Shown one piece after another: positions 1 to 6,066 of a DNA stretch of 6,113 bases. The translations under genes were made by a program, and so were the position numbers. The stretch lies in NCBI GenBank assembly GCA_029259875.1, contig JAJDEK010000572.1:1-6113 (forward strand), read 5' to 3'. Under the pieces are notes generated by a model that saw nothing but the letters and a program-made list of their open reading frames with translations, was not told the DNA's origin and searched no databases. Source of the stretch: Planctomycetaceae bacterium. GTDB lineage: Bacteria; Planctomycetota; Planctomycetia; Planctomycetales; Planctomycetaceae. Every line of letters starts with the position of its first letter. The first letter of the stretch is position 1.

Positions 1-936
1 AATATGTCGATTGTGGATCCAACAATTGACCCTGTGGAAGACTTTCTGTTTAACCGGAAATCGGGACACTGCGAATATTATGCGTCTGCTTTAGCATTAA
101 TGCTGAGAGCGATTAAAATTCCTGCGCGGGTGATTAGTGGCTTCAAAGGAGGAGAGGAAAAATTACTATCGAATCGCCTTGAGATTCAACAACGCTTCGC
201 CCATTCCTGGGTGGAAGCGTATCTGGATAAACATTGGGAAACTCTGGATGCGACTCCCGCTTTAGAGCGGGCCACAATAGTTGCGCAGAATGCGGCTTCG
301 TTAAGTAGTTGGAAAGGCATTACAAAAGTGATGTCTGAATTCTGGTCTGATTATGTCATCGGGGTTTCCTACCAGCGACAGAAACAGACTTTTTATGATC
401 CTATTTTTCGTGCGGGTCAAAAATTAAACCATTGGTTATTCAATTTTCGATCAATGATTACAAATATGGTTATAACGGGCAAAAATCTTTTGTTTAACCC
501 CCGTCGTTGGTTTAGTTGGGAAGGAGGGTTAGCTGTGTTTATTATCGCTGGACTCTTTTTTGGACTAAAGTGGGGCTTACGTGTAATGCTCAGATTCGTA
601 CGATTTTTATTCCGCCAAAAAGCAGGCCAAAAGAAAGCACTCAACTCGGTAGACATCGCATTTTATGAAAATTTTCGATTGTTACTTGCCCAGAAAGGTT
701 TGATTCGTAATCGTTCGGAAACTCAGCAAGAGTTTTCAGACCATGTTCAAGTCGATTTGAACTCCGAGTTGACTGAAGCACAAATCATTGATTACCCGGA
801 CCGATTTACAAAACTGTTTTATCAAGTCAGATATGGCAATCACCCTCTGGCATCACAAGAAACAGAAGAGATTCAACAGAAATTGAAGATGCTCGAATCT
901 GTGTTGGTAGAAGAAAAAGATCGACAACAAGAATAA
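1..936 (+). CDS. Transglutaminase-like membrane protein, TgpA type (C-terminal part, 5'-truncated)
   Basis: The frame is open to the left edge, so the ATG at position 4 is internal and the true start lies outside the window. Counting that Met as residue 1, a papain-like transglutaminase core is visible. The motif GHCEYYA places the catalytic Cys at 23, AHSWVEAY places the His at 67, and LDATP places the Asp at 82, so the triad is intact. The IPARVISGF strand (39-47) is typical of the family. One membrane helix follows at about 174-196, flanked by basic residues. The C-terminal tail (about 217-280), ending in a YQVRYG motif, resembles the DUF4129 tail of TgpA/DUF3488 proteins. In that family several N-terminal membrane helices precede the core and would lie off the window. 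Family members act at the cell envelope, often beside MoxR ATPase and DUF58 genes, which cannot be checked here. The natural substrate is unknown. The gene converges on the ABC permease gene with a 10-base gap. Family call is firm; protease versus transamidase activity cannot be decided from sequence. Confidence 0.9.
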   Translation, partial: NMSIVDPTIDPVEDFLFNRKSGHCEYYASALALMLRAIKIPARVISGFKGGEEKLLSNRLEIQQRFAHSWVEAYLDKHWETLDATPALERATIVAQNAASLSSWKGITKVMSEFWSDYVIGVSYQRQKQTFYDPIFRAGQKLNHWLFNFRSMITNMVITGKNLLFNPRRWFSWEGGLAVFIIAGLFFGLKWGLRVMLRFVRFLFRQKAGQKKALNSVDIAFYENFRLLLAQKGLIRNRSETQQEFSDHVQVDLNSELTEAQIIDYPDRFTKLFYQVRYGNHPLASQETEEIQQKLKMLESVLVEEKDRQQE

Positions 937-946
937 GTTGCAATCC

Positions 947-2059
947 TTAATTTGCATCCCGCAAACGTGGATCAGATGCCTCTTGTATTCCTTCACCGAT
1001 CAAATTATAGGCCAAGACTGCAAGAAAGATTGCCATTCCTGGAAAGACGATCAACCACCACATCTGCAAGTTTTGTCTTCCCAAGTTCAGCAGTGTTCCC
1101 CAACTCGGATTAGGAGGTGGCGCACCAAAACCAAGGAAACTGAGACCGCTTTCAATCAGAATCGCTGCAGCAATTCCAAAAGTAATCGGCACGAGAACAG
1201 GTGCCAGTGAGTTCGGGAGAATGTAACGGAAAATGATACGAAACTGCCCGACTCCAGTTGTTTTAGCTGCGAGTACAAAATCACTTTCACGAAGTTTCAT
1301 AAACTCAGCACGCGCTAACCTTGCGATTCCTGTCCAGCCAGTACAACCAATGATCGCCATCATATGCCAAATTGTCGGAGAGTCTATAATAGCAATAATG
1401 GCGAGAATCAAAATCAAAGTGGGAATACACATGACGACTTCAATCAGTCGACTGAGAACCATATCGATCCATTTCCCATAAAAACCAGCTAAGGCTCCCA
1501 CAATAATTCCAATGACGCCGGCAATTCCCATTGAAACAAAGCCGACTAATAATGCGATTGTCGTCCCATGCACCATCTGCGTAAAGACATCGACACCACG
1601 TTGATCAGTCCCAAACCAATTTCGAAGGCTGGGAGCACCATTATCCTGGGTGGGATTACCTGGTAATCCTTTCCACTCATTGTCATAAACGCGGCGATAA
1701 GGATCTTGATACACCAACGGCCAGATCGCCCAGCTATTGGGATCTTTCTTTTTTAGATTCACTGGATAGCGATTTCGAAATCGATCCTTTAGAAAAATGG
1801 GATTTTCCCATTCTCTCCGAAAATAGCCCAATGCCGGAAAATAAATATGCCCTTTATATTTGCAAATAACTGGTTTTGTTCCCGCAATTGCAGGAGCAAA
1901 TACGGCAACAAATCCTAAAAAGCAGATATAAATCAAGGCCAGCATCGCCATTTTTCGGCCCTTGAAACGTTGCCAAGTTTCGGCCCAGAAACTGGGCGAC
2001 TTCTTAACAGTTTTCTGTTCAGAGGTAGTATTTTCAGCGGTTTCACTTTGTTCTTGCAT
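947..2059 (-). CDS. ABC peptide-importer permease, DppC/OppC family, YejE-like
   Basis: A 370-residue inner-membrane permease of a binding-protein-dependent peptide/nickel-type importer. A cytoplasmic N-tail (1-36) is followed by a first membrane helix (about 37-59), a long extracytoplasmic segment (about 60-147), the WFGTDQRGVDVF motif (148-159) typical of DppC/OppC proteins, and then five further hydrophobic segments (about 165-190, 200-225, 232-247, 285-308, 335-357). The cytoplasmic coupling loop that contacts the ATPase is at about 260-283, reading LAAKTTGVG...ILPN, with Leu in place of the usual Glu of the EAA motif. The C-terminus GEGIQEASDPRLRD is the usual family ending. The segment after the first helix contains KPVICKYKGHIYFP, which resembles the KPLLVRYDG-type segment of E. 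coli YejE as I remember it. The length is above the roughly 300 residues common for DppC because of this insertion. It is the last gene of a minus-strand cluster, 63 bases after the partner permease. No strong Shine-Dalgarno precedes the ATG. Transported ligand is unknown. Confidence 0.96.
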   Translation of the reverse strand: MQEQSETAENTTSEQKTVKKSPSFWAETWQRFKGRKMAMLALIYICFLGFVAVFAPAIAGTKPVICKYKGHIYFPALGYFRREWENPIFLKDRFRNRYPVNLKKKDPNSWAIWPLVYQDPYRRVYDNEWKGLPGNPTQDNGAPSLRNWFGTDQRGVDVFTQMVHGTTIALLVGFVSMGIAGVIGIIVGALAGFYGKWIDMVLSRLIEVVMCIPTLILILAIIAIIDSPTIWHMMAIIGCTGWTGIARLARAEFMKLRESDFVLAAKTTGVGQFRIIFRYILPNSLAPVLVPITFGIAAAILIESGLSFLGFGAPPPNPSWGTLLNLGRQNLQMWWLIVFPGMAIFLAVLAYNLIGEGIQEASDPRLRDAN

Positions 2060-2122
2060 GATTTTTTATTGATTCAAATCGGTAACACAACAGATATCAG
2101 GAGTGGAGATTCGGTATCGTTT

Positions 2123-3109
2123 TTAATGATCTGCAATTTTGACACGCGGATCTGCCAGTGCGTAAAATATATCAGCCATTAGCTGTCCCGCTAATGTTAA
2201 AATGGAAAACATTAATGTCAGCCCCATGATGGTGGGATAGTCTCTTTCCAGGATTGATTCAAAGTAAAGTTGTCCCATTCCAGGCCAACTAAAAATTCGT
2301 TCAATAATGACAGAACCACCCAACAACGAGGGCAGCGTTAATCCGATCAATGTTACTAGAGGGATGAACGTATTCCGAAAGGCATGTTTGACGAGTACAT
2401 TGACAGGTCCTAAGCCCTTCGCACGCGCTGTGCGAATATAATCCTGCCTCAAAACTTCTTGCATGTTCGCCCGAATGAAACGGCTATAATACGCCAGACT
2501 ACCGTACGTATAACAAATCACTGGCATCAAAGCATGTTTAAAGATGTCCCATGCTTGTTGAGTTGCCGTCATGGAAGAATACCCGTCACTTTTCATGCCA
2601 TAGAGCGGTAACCACCCAAGTTTATTAGCAAGATAAATCTGCAAAAATAGAGCAGCCACAAAGCTGGGAAATGAATAAAGCATATAGAGAATCGTGCCCG
2701 TCGTTCTTTCATCCAGTCGTCCCTGGCGTGCTGAAGAGTACAGACCGATGGGGATCGCCAGAAGATAAGTTAACAGCAAGGAACTCACAGACAAAATTAA
2801 AGTCGGCCCTATTCGCTCCATAATTAAGCGGGCAACCGGTTGTTTTCGGGAGATTGATCGCCCAAAGTCGAACTGAACAACATTTTTCACCCACAGCATG
2901 TAAGCCTGAGGCCAAGGTTTATTTAAACCATAGGCTTTCTCCATGCGTTTAATATCAGCGCGACTCAGTTCTTTACCGGGATCAACCATAGCCATATTTA
3001 CAGAAATAGGCGTGCCTGGCATATTTCGGATCAACCCGAAGATCATGAAGGTAATCAGGATTAAGGTAACAAACCCGATGAAGAGCCTTCGCACGAGATA
3101 GCTGAACAT
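2123..3109 (-). CDS. ABC peptide-importer permease, DppB/OppB family
   Basis: Inner-membrane permease that should pair with the downstream DppC-type subunit. From the chosen ATG it is 328 residues. An in-frame TTG nine bases upstream (3118), directly after a TGA stop, would give 331. I prefer the ATG because family members typically begin like MFSYLVRRL, and neither start has a convincing Shine-Dalgarno. In 331-residue numbering there is a first helix at about 9-31, then the MPGTP motif (33-37), the AYGLNKPWPQAY segment (62-73), and helices at about 107-129, 141-163, 195-215, 250-272 and 300-322. The coupling loop DYIRTARAKGLGPVNVLVKH (226-245) is a clear EAA-type ATPase contact. The motif IERIFSWPGMG (272-282) and the end LADPRVK are diagnostic for DppB/OppB. 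It lies 102-111 bases after the binding-protein gene, with a stem-loop in between. Length is normal and I see no damage. Confidence 0.96.
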   Translation of the reverse strand: MFSYLVRRLFIGFVTLILITFMIFGLIRNMPGTPISVNMAMVDPGKELSRADIKRMEKAYGLNKPWPQAYMLWVKNVVQFDFGRSISRKQPVARLIMERIGPTLILSVSSLLLTYLLAIPIGLYSSARQGRLDERTTGTILYMLYSFPSFVAALFLQIYLANKLGWLPLYGMKSDGYSSMTATQQAWDIFKHALMPVICYTYGSLAYYSRFIRANMQEVLRQDYIRTARAKGLGPVNVLVKHAFRNTFIPLVTLIGLTLPSLLGGSVIIERIFSWPGMGQLYFESILERDYPTIMGLTLMFSILTLAGQLMADIFYALADPRVKIADH

Positions 3110-3179
3110 GCTTTTCAATCAACCCACTAACAGAATCAACATAAATAACAAAACAACCCTGCCCTGCCTTTAAGCTGGC

Positions 3180-3207
3180 CTCCATTCTGAGGGAGCTCAG
3201 AATGGAG
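3180..3207 (-). terminator. Perfect 12-bp stem-loop between binding-protein and permease genes
   Basis: Arms 3180-3191 and 3196-3207 are exact reverse complements, enclosing a 4-base loop. The structure begins 13 bases after the TAG stop of the binding-protein gene. No T-run follows directly on either strand, so it is a poor simple intrinsic terminator. In ABC operons such hairpins often act as partial terminators or as 3'-end mRNA stabilisers that keep binding-protein levels above permease levels. That role is inferred here from position only. Confidence 0.6.
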
Positions 3208-3220
3208 AACGATGCAGAGA

Positions 3221-5203
3221 CTATTTACTGACGGGCTTCCACAAGCTGTTAAAGCCGGGACCATAGCCATATGGACCACGTGGACTGAATACATACCCTC
3301 GTAAATCTTTATTGAATCCATAGAATGAATTTCGAAAATAGAGCCATGTATAAGGCTGATCTTCATAGAGAATTTTATGAATTTTTCCGTAAATTTTGGC
3401 TCGTTTTTGGTTATCGAATTCTCGACGCCCTTCTTCGAACAGTTTGTCAATTTCTGGATTTGAGTATTCTCCGTAATTGCGTCCTGCGCCTGTTTTCCAC
3501 AAATTAACGGAAGTATCCGGGTCTGTTCCGGTTCCCCACCCGGCAAACATTGCTTGAAACTGATGCTTACGAGATTTCTCTTGCATTACGGTAAACTCAG
3601 TTGGTTTCACTTCACAAATAATTCCAATTTGCTCAAGGTTTTCTTTGAGCAACGTACAAATCGAAAGCGATAATGGCCTGTTGGATGTCATGATCGAAAA
3701 TCGAAACGGAATCACCTTTCCATCAAATTTCTTGTCGCGGATTCCATCTCCATCGTGGTCAATCCAGCCCGCTTCATCGAGCAGGTCCTCTGCCTTATCC
3801 AAATTCTGCTTATACGGTTTTGTCATCGGCTTTGGAGACATCCAAGCCGTTTCATGATAAACCCCGGTGCATGGTTGATATAAACCATAACAGAGCTCAT
3901 TTAGCATTTCATCATGATCGAAGGCATAGGACATCGCCTGTCGTACTTTTTTGTCTTGAAAGAATAACGTCTTTGTATTCCAACCAAAGTAAAAGTAGAC
4001 CCATTCCAGACCATTTGCCTTTGTACAATTCTTATAAAAATCGTCGCCTTTGGTTTGCGTTTTCCAAAGCTCGGGGTTCAATGCCATTTCATCAATTTCC
4101 CCTTTTTTCAATGCCAGCAGAGCCGTATTCGGGTCTTGAATAATTCGCAATCGTACCCGTTCAAAATAGGGGCTGTTTCGAACCTCTTTCCCATCGTGCA
4201 TATACCAACTATCTCGACGACGCAGCAGAATTTCCTGGCCACGTACTCTTTTCTCATATTCATAAGGACCACCGGTAACAGGATTGTTTTCATATTTCAC
4301 ATGATACTCACTATCCTGAAGGGTCGGATCTGTTTCTAATTCTTTTTCATAAATGTGCTTGGGAATAATGGGAAAATTAAGATTCCAAACGTTAGTCGGA
4401 AGCGATTCTTTGTGAAAGAAGACCAAAGTCTGATCATCGTATGCTTGAATCCAACGGATTTGGTCAGTACCAGACCTCACAGCGGGGACAGGGACTTTTG
4501 GGTTCATGATTGTCTTAAAAGTAAACACAATATCATGTGCTGTAATGGGTACGCCATCTGACCAGGTGAGATCATTTCGCAGAACGACTTTGTCATAAAG
4601 TTTATCATCACTGGTTTCCCACGAAACAACTGTGTCTGAGACAGCAAACGGAATAAAGTTCCAGTCGAAACTAAATAAACCAAAACCAGTCAGAGAAGAA
4701 ACTTCAAATTCAACCGAAGAGCTTCCCATAATCGGATTGGTACTTTTGAGGTCCGCTAAGACATGACGATTGATGGTTGCCCCCCAATTGACATCTTCTA
4801 CACTTTCGGGAAGTCTACCTAATGCACTTAGTATCTTTTCATTGATTTCTTGATTCGTATTTTTCAGCTTGAGAGCCCCAGGCATACTGACCAGTGGTTT
4901 TTCTTTACTCTGACGTTCTCTTAATAGTTCTAAACTATCCAGTACAGGCTGTTTCTCCCATTTTACATCTGCATCCAAATCAGCAAGCGTGGGAGCATCG
5001 AATGGTTCTAATAAAACTTCAGGAGGTTCGTCTGAACTATTTTCATCAGATTCTGAGTTAGATTCGTTCTCTGGCTTTGAATCAGCTTCCGATTTTGAAG
5101 CCGTTTCTTCTGCGTTCTCAGCGGAAGGTCCAGGACATCCTGTAAGAAATAAAGTGAATGAGAGAGTCAACAGCAGCAGATTCAGGCGGGGCACTAGATA
5201 CAT
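3221..5203 (-). CDS. Peptide-type ABC transporter solute-binding lipoprotein (SBP family 5)
   Basis: A 660-residue periplasmic ligand-binding protein of the DppA/OppA family (SBP_bac_5). The N-terminus is a lipoprotein signal: a hydrophobic stretch then the lipobox LTGC, with the lipidated Cys at 23. Residues 24-61 form an acidic Ser/Glu/Asp/Asn linker. Residues about 62-140 are an extra region not found in ordinary family members. The binding fold starts near 145. Recognisable family signatures are LRNDLTWSDGVPITAHDIVFTFK (208-230), GGPYEYEK (311-318), FGWNTKTLFFQDKKVRQAMSYAFD (406-429) and LLDEAGW (474-480). A DxDxDG loop at 482-487 follows and is common in this family. It ends in an aromatic-rich lobe (YTWLYFRNSFYGF, 618-630). 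The total is longer than the usual 500-550 residues because of the linker and extra region. The start is supported by an AAGGA ribosome site. It leads the transporter cluster and should deliver a peptide-like ligand to the two permeases downstream. No ATPase gene is in the window. Ligand not predictable. Confidence 0.96.
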   Translation of the reverse strand: MYLVPRLNLLLLTLSFTLFLTGCPGPSAENAEETASKSEADSKPENESNSESDENSSDEPPEVLLEPFDAPTLADLDADVKWEKQPVLDSLELLRERQSKEKPLVSMPGALKLKNTNQEINEKILSALGRLPESVEDVNWGATINRHVLADLKSTNPIMGSSSVEFEVSSLTGFGLFSFDWNFIPFAVSDTVVSWETSDDKLYDKVVLRNDLTWSDGVPITAHDIVFTFKTIMNPKVPVPAVRSGTDQIRWIQAYDDQTLVFFHKESLPTNVWNLNFPIIPKHIYEKELETDPTLQDSEYHVKYENNPVTGGPYEYEKRVRGQEILLRRRDSWYMHDGKEVRNSPYFERVRLRIIQDPNTALLALKKGEIDEMALNPELWKTQTKGDDFYKNCTKANGLEWVYFYFGWNTKTLFFQDKKVRQAMSYAFDHDEMLNELCYGLYQPCTGVYHETAWMSPKPMTKPYKQNLDKAEDLLDEAGWIDHDGDGIRDKKFDGKVIPFRFSIMTSNRPLSLSICTLLKENLEQIGIICEVKPTEFTVMQEKSRKHQFQAMFAGWGTGTDPDTSVNLWKTGAGRNYGEYSNPEIDKLFEEGRREFDNQKRAKIYGKIHKILYEDQPYTWLYFRNSFYGFNKDLRGYVFSPRGPYGYGPGFNSLWKPVSK

Positions 5204-5209
5204 GGATAT

Positions 5210-5215
5210 TCCTTC
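5210..5215 (-). promoter_or_regulatory. Ribosome binding site of the binding-protein gene
   Basis: On the minus strand GAAGGA lies 6 bases before the ATG at 5203. It is the best Shine-Dalgarno match in the window and fixes this start, which also places the lipoprotein signal correctly at the N-terminus. Confidence 0.65.
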
Positions 5216-5334
5216 AAATTACTCCATTGCAAAGTCGGAAAAATCACTTGATGGCCAAGTAGAGTTCAACATTCAAACAAGGCCATAGTACATGAGTCAC
5301 TAGCGTTAGATTGTGGCAGACTGGATCAAATAGA

Positions 5335-5401
5335 ACAAGGCTGATTTTGGTTTTAAACGCAAGAAGCGTTTAGACTTATCATCAACCAAAATCAGCCTTG
5401 T
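5335..5401 (-). terminator. 67-nt two-tier inverted repeat, probable CAP-gene terminator
   Basis: An outer perfect 18-bp stem pairs 5335-5352 with 5384-5401. Inside it a second stem of 7 bp (5354-5360 with 5366-5372) closes a 5-base loop, leaving 5373-5383 unpaired. It starts 54 bases after the CAP stop codon. On the minus strand the outer arm ends in a short T-containing stretch (TTGTTCTATTT), so termination of the CAP transcript is plausible, and the symmetry would allow folding on either strand. It may equally shield the downstream binding-protein promoter from read-through. A small RNA or a degenerate mobile hairpin is a less likely alternative. Confidence 0.6.
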
Positions 5402-5455
5402 CATCATTAACTTAGAGGCGAATGCTCGTAGAGCAGATCTTTTTTAGGCTCGTCT

Positions 5456-5890
5456 TTATTGAAAGACTCCAACCCAATAATATTGGCCATTGATGACCAT
5501 GTATCCAAAACCGGCTTGAGATCCAGTCAGCATAATCGAATGGTGTGCCGGTGATGCGATCCAACCAATGACGGCATCTTCTGCTGTTGTAGGACCCTGA
5601 AAGATGATTTCCGGCCAAGGCAGATTACTGTGCTGATAGTATCCGGTTTCTGCCATCCAAGTTGCGTGCTCTTGCGCTTTTAAACACATCTTGGTGTTCA
5701 AAGTTAGTGCTGGAAGTCCATTTCGCGCCCGTTCTTTATTGTGCAACTTCAATAATTTCTGAATCGTTGGGTGTTTGATCAACCAATCATGTTCACCTTT
5801 CTTTTTCGTTTCTTCTGCAGAAACAGGCTGAATGAGCAGCACGCACAACAGACTTGCTAAAACAACTCTCCATGATGATTTTATTGTCAT
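5456..5890 (-). CDS. Small secreted CAP/SCP-domain protein
   Basis: A 144-residue secreted protein. A Sec signal peptide is clear: basic start, hydrophobic core 8-20, and a VSA cleavage site after Ala25. A charged spacer (26-40) leads to a compact CAP domain (about 45-144). Visible family features are LHNKERARNGLPAL (49-62), the helix KAQEHATWMA (71-80), HSNLPWPEII with His87 and Glu94 as the usual metal-pocket residues, AVIGWIASPAHHSIML (106-121) with the second His at 115 or 116, and the terminal strands GFGYMVINGQYYWVGVF. The seven-residue step from His87 to Glu94 is shorter than in YkwD-type bacterial CAP proteins. Activities in the superfamily vary (lipid binding, protease inhibition, others), so no function is assigned. 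It is on the same strand as the transporter genes but 252 bases upstream with a strong inverted repeat between, so it is probably its own transcript. A weak AGGA site sits 8 bases before the ATG. Confidence 0.9.
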   Translation of the reverse strand: MTIKSSWRVVLASLLCVLLIQPVSAEETKKKGEHDWLIKHPTIQKLLKLHNKERARNGLPALTLNTKMCLKAQEHATWMAETGYYQHSNLPWPEIIFQGPTTAEDAVIGWIASPAHHSIMLTGSQAGFGYMVINGQYYWVGVFQ

Positions 5891-5900
5891 GTTCTTTTTC

Positions 5901-5980
5901 CTAATCTTTCCATACAGGATGTCAAAATGTCAAACCGACATAAAGGTTGCCGGTCCCGCAGACTACGGAAGAAAGATTAG
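5901..5980 (-). repeat. Dispersed 10-bp perfect inverted repeat in the CAP leader
   Basis: CTAATCTTTC at 5901-5910 is the exact reverse complement of GAAAGATTAG at 5971-5980, with 60 bases between. On the minus strand the near arm runs into the weak AGGA ribosome site (5902-5899) of the CAP gene. Pairing in the mRNA would therefore partly cover that site if the transcript starts upstream of 5980. An operator-like role in DNA is also possible. Confidence 0.4.
5919..5934 (-). repeat. Tandem 8-base repeat with two TTGACA boxes
   Basis: On the minus strand TTTGACAT occurs twice in direct succession, about 29-44 bases before the CAP start codon. Each copy contains a perfect -35 hexamer, TTGACA. 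No good -10 hexamer is found at the proper spacing (the best candidate, AAAGAT, matches only 3 of 6), so it may be a regulator site or an accidental repeat. Confidence 0.35.
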
Positions 5981-6036
5981 CAGTGACAAATCTAGTGGTC
6001 TACTGTACGGAAAGTAGAAATTAGGATTCCCAAAAC

Positions 6037-6066
6037 ATATTAACAAATTTACATATATCAGCTCAA
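6037..6066 (-). promoter_or_regulatory. Possible sigma70-like promoter for the CAP gene
   Basis: On the minus strand TTGAGC (6066-6061) and TAATAT (6042-6037) are separated by 18 bases, each matching 4 of 6 consensus positions, in an AT-rich stretch. Transcription would start near 6030 and give a leader of about 140 bases. This is a weak consensus match only. A closer pair of TTGACA boxes at 5920-5933 is an alternative, but it lacks a good -10 element. Confidence 0.25.

Larger units (their letters stand above)
5204..5455. other. Intergenic region between CAP and binding-protein genes
   Basis: No credible gene is seen here. It holds the two-tier inverted repeat (5335-5401) and, nearer the binding-protein gene, the presumed minus-strand promoter of the transporter cluster in 5204-5334. 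I could not find a confident -35/-10 pair there. A short inverted repeat (5246-5250 with 5256-5260, 5-bp arms) lies within this part but is too small to interpret. Confidence 0.5.

Noticed and set aside
951..965. Small inverted repeat (5-bp arms, 5-base loop) at the convergent gene ends
   Set aside because: The stem is too short, lies inside the last permease codons and has no T-run on either side, so I do not call it a terminator.
938..1210. Plus-strand open frame of 90 codons
   Set aside because: It lies opposite the well-supported permease gene, has no domain-like features, and its composition reads as antisense noise.
3136..3546. Minus-strand open frame of 136 codons overlapping the binding-protein 3' end
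   Set aside because: It is in another frame of the binding-protein gene, whose family signatures run through the same bases; no recognisable domain.
3743..3760. DxDxDG calcium-loop-like motif in the binding protein
   Set aside because: It follows LLDEAGW and is a common element of family-5 binding proteins, so it is not evidence of a dockerin or EF-hand domain.
5204..5334. Candidate promoter hexamers before the binding-protein gene
   Set aside because: Several weak -35/-10 pairs can be drawn (for example TTGTTC with CACAAT) but none stands out, so none is listed as a promoter.
5412..5618. Minus-strand open frame of 68 codons inside the CAP gene
   Set aside because: It overlaps the conserved CAP domain in a different frame and shows no coherent protein features.
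5832..6017. Plus-strand open frame of 61 codons at the CAP 5' end
   Set aside because: It overlaps the antisense of the CAP signal peptide and leader, with no family resemblance or ribosome site.
5999..6018. 6-bp inverted repeat with an 8-base loop
   Set aside because: Such short repeats are expected by chance in AT-rich DNA and nothing in the position supports a role.
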